Shown here piece after piece: positions 28,001 to 45,509 of a stretch of 64,000 nucleotides of DNA (position 1 is its first letter; each line of letters begins with the position of its first letter). The stretch is taken from contig NC_077228.1 of the NCBI RefSeq assembly GCF_027887165.1, positions 106,900,043 to 106,964,042 of the forward strand, in the 5' to 3' direction. The DNA is from Monodelphis domestica (lineage: Eukaryota; Chordata; Mammalia; Didelphimorphia; Didelphidae). The notes under the pieces were generated by a model. The model was not told the origin of the DNA. It saw only the letters and a list, made by a program, of their open reading frames with translations, and searched no databases. Made by a program: the position numbers and the translations under genes.

Positions 28001-29900
28001 AACCTAGGGACTCTGAGGTCCTTAGCACTCTATCCTGAGTTGCCATTAGAAGACTCTGAAGATTCAGGGTTCTGAACCCCACAATCCAGCAGTGCCTTAA
28101 ACCTACCAGTACTCACACTCCAGGAGAGTAGAGGTCAAAATAGGAACCCAGGGCAAAACCAATTAGTGCTGAGTACCCCACTGAAAAGCACAATAGTGGG
28201 CAGCCTGGCCCTAAGACTGGAGATAAAGTAACGAGGGAAATTACCATAAAGAATTTCTGTAGATCTAGAGATACTTCAAAATCCAACATTAGAGAGTAAT
28301 TTTGTAATAATTATAAACAGAGGGGAAGAAAAAAGTAATTTCCACAAGGATTATATGAATACCTAGAAGAAACAAAGCAAGACATTTAAAAAACTTTTGA
28401 AGGAAAGAATTTGAAGGAAAATAAATAGCTTATACCAGAGGGTTAAACCTTAACTCTGAAAAGTAGAATAGACCAAACAGAAACCAGGGACTTCACAAGA
28501 CAGTAAGAAACAGAACCCAATAAAAGACCAAAAAAAATTAAAAAAGTAAAACAGCAAAAACAACTCATGTAGAAAATAGGGATTTTGAAAAAATCATTAC
28601 TTCTTTAAAATCACGTTTGATTTTAAAGGCCAGACACTTTCTAAAATCATAAATGAAAAATTTTTAAGACCTATTAGAACCAGAGGACAAAGTGAAAGTA
28701 TAAAGAATTTGATAAACACTTCTTGAAACTCTAAAGGAAAAAATCCCTATAATATCAGCCAAAATCCAGTACTTCCAAATCAAAGAAAAAAATAATTCAA
28801 GCAGTCAGAAAGAAAAGAACAAGAGCATTATCATAAAAGAAGCGATAATTTCTACTTTAAACAAGATCTTGTAATTTTGTGATTCAATAGTCTAAAAACC
28901 AGAAGATTCAGGCTTATGACGTAAGATTATTTGCCCTATAAAGGTGAATATAATACTATTGGAGGAATTGGGAAATTAATCTTTAATTGGAATAAAGGAC
29001 TTTCAAACATTTCTTGTGAAAATTACCAAAGTTAAGCAGGAATTTCAAAATGCTAGCACAAATTAAGAGAAAGCTAAAAAGGTAAGTTTATTTGAGCAAA
29101 TGGAAGAAACTATTTGATGATGAAATGATAACATTCTATAAACAATTATCCTTTGAGAACCTTAATGTCTTCATGGGTATTGAGGGAATTGGGAAAGAAA
29201 AAAAAACGTGGGATTTGATGAGTTCTGTTCTGAGGTTTTTAAGAGGAGGGGTAAAGAGTAAAGAAATATACTAGTGTAGTAAAGGTGGTGGAACAATTTC
29301 ACTTTTTCACATAATTGAGGTACTTGAAAAGGGGTAGACAAATAGGTAGGATAGCAGTGAGGGGGGCCTCAGATGAGCTCTTATCTAAATAGAAGGATCC
29401 AAGTAAAGTATGATGTAGAAAAACAAAGACAATGGGGAAGCAAGTGGGAATAAGAAGGTGGATTAAGAGGAAAAATAATTGTGGTTGTAAGCAAAATAAA
29501 CCTTTTGATTCGGAAAAGGTGTTTTTTAAAAAGGGGGAAAAGGACTTAAAAACTAAAGGAGAGTCAATGAATTGTGGAATTGTTGAATAATTATGTCATG
29601 CAAATGTAACGGAAAATTATTACTTCATAAGAAATGAGAAAAGACAAAATTTTAAAGAAACCTGGAAGTATAAAACTCATGAAGAGTGAAATGAGGAAAA
29701 GTAGAATAATTTATATAGTAACACATAACATTGTAATGTAAAATAATTGAAAGACTTAACTCTGATCAAAGCTATCACTAACTTTGTAGAGGACTTAAGA
29801 TAAAGTATGTTTACTTCCTTAAAGAGAAGTGATGGATCCCAGGTGTAGAAAGAAGTATACATTTTTAGTTCACTATATCAATTTATTTTTACTTAATTAT
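28000..29900 (+). repeat. Degraded LINE-like (L1/HAL1) sequence
   Basis: Purine-rich on the + strand with many broken frames that translate to Lys/Glu/Asn-rich, ORF1-like peptides (for example a GIGKEKKTWDLMSSVL stretch near 29180-29230). I infer an old L1/HAL1 ORF1, but the family is not certain. Confidence 0.35.
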
Positions 29901-30397
29901 GTATTTTTGTTACAGGGATTTATCTTCCCCCCCCCAAAAAAAAAGAAGAGGAAGAAGGGCAAATAAAGTGATGCCAAAAAAAGAATAAAACAAAAAGAGG
30001 TTGTCATCGAAATAGTTTTTAAAATTAACAGAAGAAACTGAAAGGAAGTTCAGAAGGAAGTACAAATAAGTTTTGAAAGTAAAATGTTGAATTATACTTT
30101 TTTAAAAAGCAAAAGTTATGGAATGGAAATTCAATTTAATATATAATCTATATGAATGTTCATTTTGAATAGTATTGAGCAATTTTAGAACAAAATTTAA
30201 AACAAAACAAAAATGCAGGTTACACAACTTTTGGGGAATACTTTTATTAAGCATGCAAAATACAACCAAAGGAATATATTTATGATTGCACACCTTCATG
30301 GGTTAATTGTAGAGCTCCTTAAACTATGACTACTGCAATTAATTTCAGTGTCTGGTATGTGATTTTTATGACTCATGAAAAAGTTTACTTTTTTTTT

Positions 30398-30597
30398 TTT
30401 AAACCCTTACCTTCCATCTTGGAATTAATACTGTGTATTGGTTCAAAGGCAGAAGAGCAATAAGGACTAGGCAATGGGGGTCAAGTGACTTGCCCAGGTT
30501 CACACAGTTGGAAAGTGTCAGAGGTCAAATTTGAACCCAGGACCTCCCATCTCTAGGCCTGGCTCTCAGTCCACTGAGCTACCCAGCTGCCCCCATG
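30398..30597 (-). mobile_element. Marsupial SINE, inverted
   Basis: AAACCCTTACCTTCCATCTT through GAGCTACCCAGCTGCCCCC: full-length inverted copy. Confidence 0.9.
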
Positions 30598-30659
30598 CTT
30601 CCTTTGTAAAGAGCCATACAATCTCTAGGAAATACAAATGAATTTCTATTACTTTCTAG

Positions 30660-30785
30660 GAGGGGGGTGTGTGTGCACATGTGTGCATGCATACATACAC
30701 ATACATAGATTATATAAATATGCATATACACAGCTATAATTATAACTGAGTTTTAGCATATATATGTGTATATATATATATATAT
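30660..30785. repeat. TG/TA simple repeat
   Basis: Alternating purine-pyrimidine tract, GTGTGTGTGCACATGTG then long TATATA runs. Confidence 0.75.
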
Positions 30786-30879
30786 TCACAATGTTCAATA
30801 TATTTATAATTTCCCTCAGGGTAGACTTGTGTATTGGAAGTTCCCATGTCATTGCTAGACTTTTTTTTTTGCTTTTAAT

Positions 30880-31072
30880 AAAACCCTTACCTTCCATCTT
30901 AGAATCAGTACTGTGTATTCAAAGGGAGAAGAATGGTAGTGGCTGAACAATGAGGTGTGACTTGCTCAGGGTTACCCAGCTAGGAAGAGTCTGAAGTCAT
31001 ATTTGAACCCAGGACCTTTTGTTTTTAGGCCTGGCTCTCAAACCCCTGAGCCAGCTAGCTGCCTCCCATAGC
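30880..31072 (-). mobile_element. Marsupial SINE, inverted
   Basis: AAACCCTTACCTTCCATCTT, TTTGAACCCAGGACC and GAGCCAGCTAGCTGCCTCC. Confidence 0.88.
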
Positions 31073-32176
31073 CTCCTTCTTATAGGTGAATATCAGAAGA
31101 TTTTTATTTTTATTTGAGAAACCAGTAAAGTCATTCTGGCAATGGCTAATTGATTTAGAGTTATTAACTCCCTTAAAATACTTATGCCCATATTAATTGG
31201 TTACGTTATATACCTATTTAATTTTTGAATTTTTATTATTTATTATTTTAATATTCTTTTTTAAGTCTTGAGTTCCAGCTTCTCCCACTCTCCAGCCCTT
31301 TCCTCACCCATTGAGAAAGCAAGCAATACATCAATTATACATATGAAATAATAAAAAACATTTCTATATTAATCAGGTTGCAAAATAAAAAAGTAAAGAA
31401 ATAAAGGAAACATTTGTTTCAATCTATATTCAGTTTCGTTGGTTATCTCTCTTTGGTGATGCATAGCATTTTTCATCATAAGTGCTTTGAAACTGTCTTG
31501 GTCATTGTATTAATCAGAGTATCTAAGTCATTCACAGTTGTTCATCATTACACTATTTCTGTTACTATGTACAATGATCTACTGGTTCTGCTCACTTCAC
31601 CTGCATCAATTCATATAGGTCTTCTCGGATTTTTTTCTGACACTTTCCCCTTGTCATTTCTTAAAAGAAATTTTATTGCCTCACAATCATATGCTACAAT
31701 TTGTTTAGCCAGTCCCCAATTACTAGACATCCCCATCCATTTCTAATTCTTTGCCACCACAAAAAGTTATTAATATTAGTAGTGGTATTGCTGGTTCAAA
31801 AGATAAGTATGGTTTTATAACCCTTTGGGCATAGTTTCAAAGCATTCTCCAGAATGGCTAGACCAATTTACAATTTCACCAAGTGCCCTTACATTTACAT
31901 ATCCCCCAATATTTGCCATTTTTCTTTTCTGTCATGTTAGTAGATCTGATAGGTCTAAGGTGGTACCTCATAGTTGTTTTAATTTGTATTTCTTTAATCA
32001 ATGATTTGGGCAATATTCCCACATAGATCACTTTGATTTCTTCTGAAAACTGTCTATGTATCCTTTGACTATTTATCAGTTGGGGAATGACTCTTATTTT
32101 TATAAATTTGGCTCAGTTCCCTATGTGAGAAATGAGGTTTATATCAGAGAAACTTGCTATAAAAAGTTGTTCCCAG

Positions 32177-32540
32177 GGGGCAGCTGGGTGGCTCAGTGGG
32201 TTGAGTCAGGCCCAGAGATGGGAGGTCCTGGGTTCAAATCTGACCTCAGATACTTCCCAGCTGTGTGACCCTGGGCAAGTCACTTGACGCCCATTGCCTA
32301 GCCCTGACTGCTCTTCTGCTTTGGAACCAATACCCAGTACTGTTACTGATGTTATAAAATGTTTCTTTCTCTGGGGGCAGCTGGATAGTTCAGTGGATTG
32401 AGAGCTAGCCCTAGAGACGGGAGGTCCTAGGTTCAAATTTGGCCTCAGACACTTCCCAGCTGTGTGACCCTGGGCAAGTCACTTGACCCCCATTGCCTAG
32501 CCCTTACCACTCTTCTGCCTTCTGAAGGTAAGGGTTTAAA
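32177..32540 (+). mobile_element. Two tandem SINEs inside one target duplication
   Basis: First SINE 32177-about 32345, a spacer with no SINE match, then a second SINE from 32373 to the A-tail at 32540. A 16-bp duplication, AAAAAGTTGTTCCCAG, flanks the pair as a whole (32161-32176 and 32541-32556), and neither SINE has a duplication of its own that I can find. Confidence 0.85.
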
Positions 32541-33041
32541 AAAAAGTTGTTCCCAGTTCCCTGCTTTCCTTCTAATTTTGGCTACACTGATTATGTTTAT
32601 GCAAAACCTTCTTAATTTGTGTAAACAAAATTAGTTATTATGCTTTTTGTGATCTCCTAGTTGGCCATAAACTCTTCCCTTATCCATAGCTATGACAGGT
32701 AAATTTTTTCATTCTCCTATAATTTCTTATGATATTGCCCTTTTATGTTTAAAATAATGTACCCATTTTCACCTTATCTTGGAAGACATAGATCTAGTTT
32801 TTTTACCAAACTTTTTTCCAGTTTTCCTAGCAATTTTGTCAAATAGGGAGTTCTCCCCACCCCAAAGCTTGGTCTTTGGATTTATCAAACATGTTCATTT
32901 ATTACTGTGTATTATATCTAATCTATTTCACTCATCTACTAGTCTGTTTCTTAGTCACTACTAGATTGTTTTGATGATTACAGCTTTAAGATATAATTTA
33001 AAATCTGAAACTGCTAGGCTGCCTGCCTTCCTTGTTTTGTT

Positions 33042-33285
33042 GTTGTTTTGTCTTATGATGCTTTGTGACCCCATTTGGGGTTTTCTAGGCAGAGATACTA
33101 TAGTAGTTTACCATTTCCTTCTCCAGCCCATTTTACAGATGAGAACACTGAGGCATAAAGGGTTAAGTGATTTTCCCAGGGTCACACAGCTAGTAAGTGT
33201 CTGAAGCTAAATTTGAACTCAAAGATGAATCTTCCTGACTCCAGATCCAGAACTCTATCCACTGCACCACATAACTGACCCTGCT
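33042..33285 (-). mobile_element. MAR1-type CORE-SINE with BovB/RTE-like tail, inverted
   Basis: Inverted: TTTGTGACCCCATTTGGGG (tail), CCATTTTACAGATGAGAACA, GGTCACACAGCTAGTAAGTG and TCTATCCACTGCACCACATA (head). Confidence 0.85.
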
Positions 33286-34768
33286 ACAACAATAACAATT
33301 GAATACCTAATCTATTCTTTTGATCTACTATTCTATTCTTAGTACAAGATTTCTTTGACGCTTACTAATTTGTAATACGGTTTGAAATACATGACTGGTA
33401 GGTTGCCTTTCTTCACATTACGTGTCCCCCCTCCCCATTAATTCTCCTGATATCCTTGATCCTTTTTTCTTCCAGAGGCATTACTATTTTCTAGATCTTA
33501 CAAAATAATTCATTGATAGTTTGATTGGATTGGCACTGAATAAGTAAATGAATATAGGTGGAATTATTATTTTTATTATATTGGCTCTTTGCCCACGAAC
33601 AATTACTATTTCTCCAGTTGTATAGATCTGTTTTTAATGGTGTAAAAAGTGTTTTGTCATTGTGTTAATATAGTTCCTGGGTTTGCCTCCGCAGGTAGAC
33701 TCCCAAGCATTTTATTTTGTCTGCAGTTATTTTAAGTGGAATTTCTCTCCTAGGTTGTTTTAGCTGCTTCTTGCTTTCTTTTGCTTTCACCTCTAAACTC
33801 AGTCAAGGTCCCTCCATTTCCTGAATTAGAACTTCATACAGAAATTTTCTCTTGGGACCCAAGGGTCCCACTACCTCTAGCATCAGGATTAAAATCTTAC
33901 ATTTCTCCTCGTTAGCCAACCTCAAAGAGATTGGGAAATAAATATTCCAGTCCGATGTTCTTACCCTTTTTAAACAATGATTGTTCAGAGATTCACGGTT
34001 TCCATGCTACGGGTGTTCCTTGTGGAATTGTTATCTGGCAGGAAGGGAGTTAAGCTTTCGTTGGGGTCCTCATTTCCTCTCTCCAGCCTTGTGGGGAGAC
34101 ACACTGTAGGACGGAAAGGAGTGAGCAGACTAGAATTTAAATCCCGTTTTAAACCTGTGTTCTCCAGTCGGGGCTTAATAAATGTTTATTAATTGATCTC
34201 CCTCAACTTCGGGGACGAGATAGGCCCTTGCATTATCTCCCCAAGTACTGAGGAAAGTGATTTGTAAAGTTGAAGGTGCAGTATAAACATAAATCAATAT
34301 TGTGTTCTGCAAAGACGCAGAAACCAGTGTTAAACTGCTTAGTCACCCACTTTTCAGAACCAGGAGTGGGAAAAGGTGGTCATTGCTCTCCTTTTCGCCA
34401 CATGATAGGCCAGGTTGTGAAGCGAGGGTTCTCATAGGTTAAGATAGAGGAGGGGCGGGGCGGGGCCGCTTGAGCGCCTTTCTGGCAAGAAAGTTGGCGG
34501 GATAACGGGACTGGCCCTTGCTTTTTCCTCCCTTCCCGTAGGGAGCGCTGTGGGCACCTCGACGATGTCTCGGTTCTTTGGCTCCTCCTCCCTACCACGC
34601 CTTTCTTCTTTCCGCTTCCTGAAATGCGGTCCGTCTGGAGGAAGCTGAGAAGGAGGGCTCGGTTGCGGAGAGGCCGGGTTCCAGCGTGCAGCGCGGCCGT
34701 ATTTCCGGTTCCGCTCGTGGTTTCCCTGAGGCACCCCGTGCCCAGCGCTCTCATTGTACGCTCCCGCC

Positions 34769-39966
<5,198 letters not shown>

Positions 39967-40150
39967 AAGTATGTGGTCAGTGAAGTCAGGAGGCACTCAG
40001 AAAACAAATCTTTTTTTTTCTAAGTCACACTTGTCGGGATGCAAATAGTTATACACGTTTTTCCATGTTATTTTGATCTTTTATGGTATTATAAGAACAA
40101 TAAGTGGGATGCTCTGGGGTTTGTTTCTATTAAAAAAAATTCTGCATTGA
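39967..40150 (+). other. SNRPE: SNRPE 3'UTR (probable extent)
   Basis: An ATTAAA variant signal lies at 40129-40134, with GT-rich sequence about 50 bases on (CAGTGGTGCCATTATTCCTTG). SNRPE messages are short in other mammals, so this end is likely, but longer forms into the following repeat-free kilobase cannot be excluded. Confidence 0.5.
40129..40134 (+). terminator. Candidate SNRPE polyadenylation signal ATTAAA
   Basis: The common AATAAA variant, about 165 bases past the stop codon; no AATAAA lies nearer. Confidence 0.45.
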
Positions 40151-41055
40151 GTTTCTTTCTATCCATGAAAGAACTTTTCATTCAGTGGTGCCATTATTCC
40201 TTGTTAAAGCTTGGAGTTTATAGCTGTTGTTACTGGCCTTAGAGCTTTCCGAAAAGAGGCAGCTACCCCAGGTACTGCTTTTCATAGCTTGCAAAAAGAA
40301 TGGTAATTTTGTGTGTTGAGCTGTATGTGTTGTGAAGATAGTGTCCTTAACTAACATAGGACACAGTATGTTGCAAACATATGATGGGGACCTTGGAGAT
40401 AGTCAAGTGAAATTAGTCTCTTGATGAGTAGGTACTCCCATGCCATTGATGCTAAGTTGAAAATTATTTCCTTAAATCTAAAGATTTTGTGAAGGAGAGA
40501 GAGAGGCTGTATTAGACTTGTACCATTTCCCCATAGTTGTCTATGTTAAGGTGGTCAGAGAGTACTTCATTTTCTGCTCATTAATTTTAATACAATTCTG
40601 TTACTAAGTTTGGGGAAAGTGTTAGGTGGGGGGCATTTCCATTCGAGGCAAGAATTGGGAACTTTTCTAGAATGCTACACACAAGTGGGCAGACACGAAG
40701 ACAGAATCCAGTGTCTAAGGAAGACCTCTTAACAGATTTTTCTTTCCATCTTCAACTGCTTTTCGTGTCCTAATTAAAACCTATCACTGGACACTCATTT
40801 CTGTACTTAAGTACATCACTCTGAGAGAAGGAAGAGAAAAAATAAGTCCAGCCTTTTTTCTCAACCGCCTGAAGGGTCAAAACAGCCTTGCTATAGACAG
40901 CATATGAAATCACCCTGTGACTCCAAAGGATATCTTCAGCTCACTTTATTGGCTTCTGCCTGCCTTTTTTATCTAATCTGAAGTTAAGATTTTCTTTATT
41001 CCCTTAACTTCTGAGTTTGGAACTCATTTAACTGGTTGGTGTGTGGAGACATTGG
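40150..41055. other. Repeat-free stretch after SNRPE, no gene recognised
   Basis: About 900 bases without any of the window's repeat families and without a convincing open frame; possibly an extended SNRPE 3'UTR or conserved regulatory DNA. Confidence 0.45.
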
Positions 41056-41070
41056 CCAGCAGAGGGCACC
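41056..41070 (+). promoter_or_regulatory. CTCF-binding motif
   Basis: CCAGCAGAGGGCACC matches every position of the CTCF core as I know it (CCASYAGRKGGCRSY). It lies 1.1 kb past SNRPE in repeat-poor DNA. Confidence 0.7.
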
Positions 41071-42100
41071 ACTGCCCTAGACTGAGCTCCAGCCCCTACT
41101 TGTGAAATGAACCAAACCCTTTTTTGATGAGAGCACAGACCTCCCTGCTGCTTTTTTGGCACTAAAATAGCTGGGAAGAATGATAACAAGCTAAAGCAAT
41201 ATAATCCCTAAGAAAACCTGCTGGCTGCGCTCTCTACTTCCCCCTACGTCCTCACTGACCCAGCTGCCCTCTGTAAGCAGAGCTGTGCCTGCTGTGGCTT
41301 ATTCTGAATAGATCAAGGAACAGAAGGTTCTATTTTTGACAACGCAAATGACGATAGTGAGGAATAAGGTACAGTGAACGCTTACAATTGGGCTCTGTAT
41401 TTAGAAAGCGCCTTGCTTGCTTTTCTGCTCCACTGGAGCCTGTTGTGTTTGCTTTCTAAGTTGTACTTTTCCATAAACGGGGAGATTTTCTTTTCTCCCA
41501 AGCAGAAGATGTAATAGGAAGGGGAGTTGCCTTAAATTGTGTTAAGGTTACTTAAACTTGCTGCTGAGAAAGCAGGTCTCAACCAGGAGGCTCTGGCACA
41601 AGGACAATTATTTTGTTGGAATAGCATTTGCTTTCTAAATACTCTCCTCTTAGCCACCTACCTGTTATGCTTATGGGGTTCTCAGAGAAAAGTGAGCCCA
41701 GCTATACTTTGGTTTTATCTGAGTGGTTGAGGAAAAGGAAGAAGGTGGATTTTGAATACTTTGTAGATTTTGCAATGGGAGGGGTGCCAGTTCTTGGCAT
41801 TTGGATTGTGTATATTTTAGAAATGGGTGAGAAAAAATTGTACAATTTGAGGTTCAGACACTGAAGCAAAGGGGGCCTAGGGCAATCTCCAAGATACAAT
41901 AGGCAACCTTCTAATCCCTTATATATGCTGAGAACAGAGTTAGCACAGAATCGGAATAACTACTTTTCCATGAAGCCTTTCTAACTAAATTATAATTGGC
42001 TTCATCCAAAAATTGATCCCAAAACAATTTGCTAGTATTCCTTCAATGAGTTTTTGGATCCTACAAATTGAGGATTATAAGAGGCCTAAATTGTGATTTG
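41071..42100. other. Intergenic, nothing recognised
   Basis: No repeat family, conserved coding frame or RNA motif that I can support. Confidence 0.45.
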
Positions 42101-42104
42101 GTGT

Positions 42105-42300
42105 TCTTGGAATCCAGCCATATCTCTGTCACCAGTTCACGAGCTTTGGGCAAGCTTAACTCACTTCTACATGTCTCCGTTTCCTCGCTTCTGAAGTTAA
42201 TAATTGCCCTATCTACTTAATAAGATTGTTGTAGGATTCAATGAAATAACAGACTTGAAAAGTCGAAGCACTTTTAACTTTGAAAAAACAAAATTCTTTG
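42105..42300 (+). mobile_element. MIR copy
   Basis: GGAATCCAGCC, GCTTTGGGCAAGCTTAACTC, GATTGTTGTAGGATTCAATG and GAAGCACTTTTAACTTTG. Confidence 0.6.
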
Positions 42301-43619
42301 TAATGTACAGTAGTATAAAGTAGAGCCAAAATTTATTTTTTTACTATATGAAAGGCATATAATTAACTGGAACTTTTTCAAAGTTAGTGTTTGGCTTGGT
42401 CAGGAAGGCAAATGTTTTTTCAAACACTTAGAAAGCTACTTCAGTAGCAGCATCCCTTTGTTTAAGTGTCACAAATAGATTTCCATATGACAGCATGGCT
42501 ATGTTCTTTTGCATTTATAAAATGACCCTTTCAGGTAGAATAGAGAAACTGAAGTCTTAAAAGATCCTACAGTACAGCAAAGTGAGAATTAGAACCAAGA
42601 TAACAAATTCCTGACTTTTTACTGAATTGAACTAGCTCCTTTAGACATAGGTATATATACAGAAATTTATCTTTGTTGTTGCTGTTTGCTTAGTGTTGCC
42701 TATAGACTGAACATTTACTGAATGATTAAGAGGTGCCACCTTCAAAAAGTCCTACTCTGATGTTCCGTGGCAGAGGTTTTCCTAGGTGTTCAAAACTATG
42801 CCAATAAAGCATAAGCTCTAATAGCTCCCGCCATCTTGGAAAGGCTTCAGATACTATTTAGGCAAAAAACAGACTTATCTTTTGTTTTTTTAGAACTAGC
42901 TTAGCTAAGTTAAAAAAAATAGGTTATCAGGAGTCTAGCCACTTGTTAATGAATTCTTTAGACAAAGAAAAATGCAAAATGGTTCTTGTTCCTATAAAAT
43001 CTCTTGCTTTTACTGTAATGGATAGAAGAACAGTATGGTGGAAAAGAGGGCTGAGGGTGCTATGGATCACGAGGTAGGTATTTAGACTATATAAACCTTT
43101 CTTTAGCTTTTTGTTCTTTGAATGTGAGATCCTTGTTCAGTAACCCATAAATGTATGTATTATTAGAATCTGAATTATGTTAAACGTGATAATAATTCTC
43201 AACACAAATGAAAAAAGACAAAAGGAAGTCATAGCTAAATGGAACAATGGCTCAGGATCTCTTTGAGAAGCAAAGAGGCTGGCAGTGCTAGTGTTATTTT
43301 GTGCCCAAGGATAAGAACAAAAATACTTTCATGGAACATTTAGTCAAGTAGGAAGTTGGGCATAGGAAAAGATGGCAAAGATGTCAGAAGTAAGAATTGA
43401 GAGTTCAGAGACTTGTGGCCACCCAGAAACTTCATATCTATACATCTTAAATCCTCTCTAGAGGTGTGTCAGTTCACACATCAATAGCTATATTTTCATA
43501 TGAACATATGTTGGAAATTGGCAAAACACCACAAATCATGGCTTTATTATTTTGACAAATGCCTAACCTAAGAAAATGATGGGGGAAAGTATTTACATAT
43601 TAAACTTAAAAGTATGTTG

Positions 43620-43812
43620 TAGGGGGCACAGCTTAGGTGGCTTAGTGGATTTAGAGACAGGAGGACCTGAGTTCAAATTTGACCTCAGACACTTCCTAGC
43701 TGTGTTACCATGGGCAAGACACTTAATGTCCCATTGCCTAGTCCTTACCATTCTGCCTTGGAACCAGTACACAGTAATAATTCTAAGATAGAATGTAAGG
43801 GTTAAAAAAAAT
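43620..43812 (+). mobile_element. Marsupial SINE
   Basis: GGGGGCACAGCTTAGGTGGC, GTTCAAATTTGACCTCAGAC and GATAGAATGTAAGGGTT plus A-tail. Confidence 0.88.
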
Positions 43813-43814
43813 AG

Positions 43815-45500
43815 TGTTATGCATACATTTACATATTTATTAGCACATTCCACTGTCATATCAAGGAGAGGATTGGGAAACTGGCTGTAGTGAGCAACAA
43901 ATATCACAAAAAATGTAATTAGTAGAAAATGACTTGTTACCCATGTAGGAATCATTTCTGAGTTGACTGGCTGGCTGTAGAATATGACCACTAATTTGTT
44001 TGAGGTAAAAATCAATGTCAAGAACAAAAAATTTAAAGATGCAGTATGCAATTTAAACTCCAGCCTGATCTATCTAAATAAGTTATTGGTCCTAAAAATT
44101 GGGAAATGAATAAAAGAACAGATACTGTCATAGACTGTCACCATTTCCTAAGGAAGTTTAACTGATGTAAATCAGTTGCCACAACGAGACCAAAAGAGCA
44201 TAGAAACTTCTCAGCCAGAATATACTTGATCTCTTTGCCAAGAGCAAAAAAGTAGCCAAGGTCAACACAGACTTAAAGTCGTTTTAGAGATCTCATGAAG
44301 GAAGATTATAGAAGATTGACTACTAGCACCTTATAAAACAACAAAAAAGCAGAGAGGAAAATAAGTATAGAAAGCTTGGCAAGACACTCAGCTAAATTTA
44401 ATAATCTCAAGTGTATTTAAAGATGAAGCTAGAAGAGGAAAAAGACCAAAACGAGATGTATAAGATTTTTGCAATAGAATCTTTGTCCTAGTGGGGCCAC
44501 CACAACCTTATAGGCCCCAGTTGGTTATGAGAAAGTAGGCATGACATTGAGGAAACAAAAATGTTTGAACAGCTGAACTAGACCAAGTATATATGGAAGG
44601 ATCCTTCAAGAGGTGACACTATTAAGGGCAATAAAGGAAAGTGTAAGATATACCGAGAGCTTGGAAGAAATTTCATACCCACCACTCTCCAACCCCCACC
44701 CCCTGAAAAGTAATATCTGCAACATTTTTTGAGCATATACATACTGAAGCAATCCTAGATAAATAAAAGAGACCTGACATTTACAAACTAGGTTCTATTT
44801 TGGACTACATCTTTGTAGCCATTCAACTGAATAAAAGTTACAGCAAATAAAAGGTCCCACCGTACTTATTTTGTTAGACTAAAAAAAAAAAAGACCCCTT
44901 TGATTAAGTAGGGCAAAACCACCTCAAAGACCCTTCTCTTAAGGAATATTCCATGTATAAATCAAAATCAAGACTCCTTGAAAGTGTATAATATAAAAAT
45001 TTTAAATTGATTATCTCTGATATATTGGTATCTGATGGTGACTAAGGCATAAAATGGATCATGCTTGTTATAGGTATTTACCATGTCTATAAATGATATT
45101 GAAAAGTCAAAACAGAAGAAGAATTTGATAGTAAGGGCCTCCCTTTACATTGGGCACTAATTATAAGACCTAGAACATTGTGGCACCTCTTAAAAAAGAT
45201 CTATAATCAATTAAGCATTTGCCCTAATTATTCAAATAAAGTCAGATAGATGAAAAATCTCAGTTTTCTAGATTGTGGTTTATTCTGCCAACTGCATGCC
45301 ATAGAATTGGGTCCATTAGATTGTGTGTGTGTGCGTATATATATAAAAATATATTGAAACAAGTGATCTGCCTAGACAATGAGCTTGACCTAGAATTGAT
45401 AGAGCACTAAGGGCTCTAGCTATCTAAATGAGTCCCTCAAAGAGGGAACTGGACTGCTTTGGGGAAATTTTGCTGTGCCTTTAGTGACTGCAAGTTTCTC
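43815..45500. other. Intergenic, no recognised feature
   Basis: Purine-rich sequence from about 44100 to 44900 could be a very old transposon, but no motif allows a family name. A GT/AT microsatellite lies at about 45325-45350. Confidence 0.4.
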
Positions 45501-45509
45501 AATCAGCAA

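Larger units (their letters stand above)
31230..33770 (-). mobile_element. L1 3' half (3'UTR and ORF2 C-terminal region), antisense, with SINE insertions
   Basis: Runs in parallel with the large L1 at 56.3-62.2 kb: CTACTGGTTCTGCTCACTTC, GTTTAGCCAGTCCCCAATTA, GTGGTATTGCTGG, GGTCTAAGGTGGTACCTCAT and GATTGGATTGGCACTGAATA appear in the same order. All frames are broken. Interrupted by the SINE pair at 32177-32540 and a MAR1 at 33042-33285. Confidence 0.85.
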
